Of a DNA stretch of 6,529 nucleotides, positions 5,922 to 6,529 are shown in pieces. A model generated the notes under the pieces. It did not search any database and was not told the DNA's origin. It saw nothing but the letters and a program-made list of their open reading frames with translations. The stretch lies in assembly GCA_003158415.1 (NCBI GenBank), contig PMJA01000270.1, positions 1 to 6,529 on the forward strand, read 5' to 3'. Numbering within the stretch: position 1 is the first letter of the stretch; each line of letters starts with the position of its first letter. Source of the DNA: Methylobacter sp. (GTDB taxonomy: Bacteria; Pseudomonadota; Gammaproteobacteria; Methylococcales; Methylomonadaceae). Position numbers and translations under genes: made by a program.

Positions 5922-6529
5922 GAGGGGTCGGGTTTTTCCGAATTCAAACGGGTTATGGTTTCACCGGCTATTTTTGTTATGTAGAACAATACCGCCAATG
6001 TAATCGCCAGACCCAGGACTAACAGCGGATAAGAAACACCGCTCTGCTTCGCTGATCCGCTGACTAAACCGGCCAGATGCTTGGTTGCATAACCCATGTA
6101 CACCAGACTGGTGTTATAGATCAAGATGCCGCTGGTTGCGGCCAGATAGGCTCGGAATTCAACCTGTGTGACAGATAAGGCATAGCTGAGCAGTGCAAAC
6201 GGCAACGGTGTCAGCCGTAACAACAACATCAGTTTGAAGGGCTGATTGCTAATCGTGGTATCCAGCGCGGCTAACTGCTGATGATTGGCAATGAACCTGA
6301 CAACTCTATCCTTAAATAAATGGCGACCCAGAAAAAAAATAAGCGCGGATGCCAGGTAGGTTGCAATGGTCATATAAAATTCTGCCGCCCCGAATGAAAA
6401 TAATAAACCTGCGGCAAAACACAGTGTGTCGACTGATATAAAAAAAGGCGTCAGAACGACAAATAATGCGATAAAGCCCAGCGGCGCAAAAGCGCCCATC
6501 TGCGCTATCCATAATTCCAGATCAGGAAG
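5918..6529 (-). CDS. TVP38/TMEM64 (VTT-domain, DedA-related) membrane protein, 5' end outside window
   Basis: At least 204 codons of an inner-membrane protein of the TVP38/TMEM64 (SNARE-associated, VTT/DedA-superfamily) group. Relatives are implicated in lipid scrambling or flipping and membrane homeostasis; the specific role of this one is unknown. The in-frame ATG at 6499 is probably not the real start. The frame stays open to the window edge and reads LPDLELWIAQMGAFAPLG, the usual family lead-in to 'G..ApL.f', so the N-terminal membrane segment lies beyond the edge. Numbering from M(6499), segments include FIALFVVLTPFF (about 9-20), a glycine-rich AAGLLFSFG region (about 29-37), the FFLGRHLFKDR motif (55-65), and the conserved LLLRLTPLPFALLSYALS (about 92-109), followed by Y(L)AATSGILIYNTSLVYMG and a final C-terminal membrane helix. 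The ATGA overlap with the MgtC/DUF4010 gene marks them as one operon. Confidence 0.85.
   Translation of the reverse strand, partial: LPDLELWIAQMGAFAPLGFIALFVVLTPFFISVDTLCFAAGLLFSFGAAEFYMTIATYLASALIFFLGRHLFKDRVVRFIANHQQLAALDTTISNQPFKLMLLLRLTPLPFALLSYALSVTQVEFRAYLAATSGILIYNTSLVYMGYATKHLAGLVSGSAKQSGVSYPLLVLGLAITLAVLFYITKIAGETITRLNSEKPDPS

Noticed and set aside
6312..6512. 66-codon minus-strand open frame at the right edge
   Set aside because: It is a frame-shifted shadow of the TVP38/TMEM64 gene, whose own frame shows conserved family motifs and stays open to the edge.

Overview
The window reads as an ordinary, dense stretch of gammaproteobacterial chromosome with moderate GC, six genes seen whole and two cut by the window edges. 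The mla order, the MlaE/MlaF sequences and the YeeN-type YebC protein all resemble enterobacterial counterparts. A free-living gammaproteobacterium, perhaps a methanotroph-like lineage, would fit, but that placement is a low-confidence impression. I see no rRNA, tRNA, insertion sequence, prophage or CRISPR array.

Left part (1-1874, minus strand): mlaF, mlaE and the first 88 codons of mlaD, tightly packed (TAA directly followed by ATG, then a TAATG overlap). They encode the inner-membrane ABC transporter that moves phospholipids between the outer and inner membranes. A plausible promoter lies at 1915-1944. The 263 bp gap 1875-2137 separates this operon from a divergent yeeN-type gene (2138-2854, plus), a member of the YebC/PmpR/TACO1 family.

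Middle part: yeeN converges on a minus-strand gamma-class carbonic anhydrase-like gene (yrdA-like), and their 3' ends overlap by 19 bp. The best start of the latter is a GTG at 3399 with a good ribosome binding site, not the more distal GTG at 3450. A 108 bp divergent region then leads to a plus-strand YgjP/DUF45-type zinc metallopeptidase gene (3508-4209). This gene has a perfect TTGACA box and an inverted repeat filling the promoter spacer.

Right part (4216-6529, minus strand): a run of membrane-protein genes. A TVP38/TMEM64 (VTT-domain) gene enters from the right edge and overlaps an MgtC/SapB-DUF4010 family gene by ATGA. After 86 bp containing a short tandem repeat comes a 115-residue unrecognised hydrophobic protein, whose end lies 6 bp from the converging peptidase gene.

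Functionally the window leans towards envelope and membrane homeostasis (Mla, TVP38/DedA-like, MgtC/DUF4010, small membrane protein), with a translation- or transcription-linked YebC protein and two soluble metal-dependent proteins between. I find no strong case for a previously undescribed system. The most worthwhile leads are the coupled TVP38-MgtC/DUF4010-small membrane protein module and the palindrome-containing promoter.
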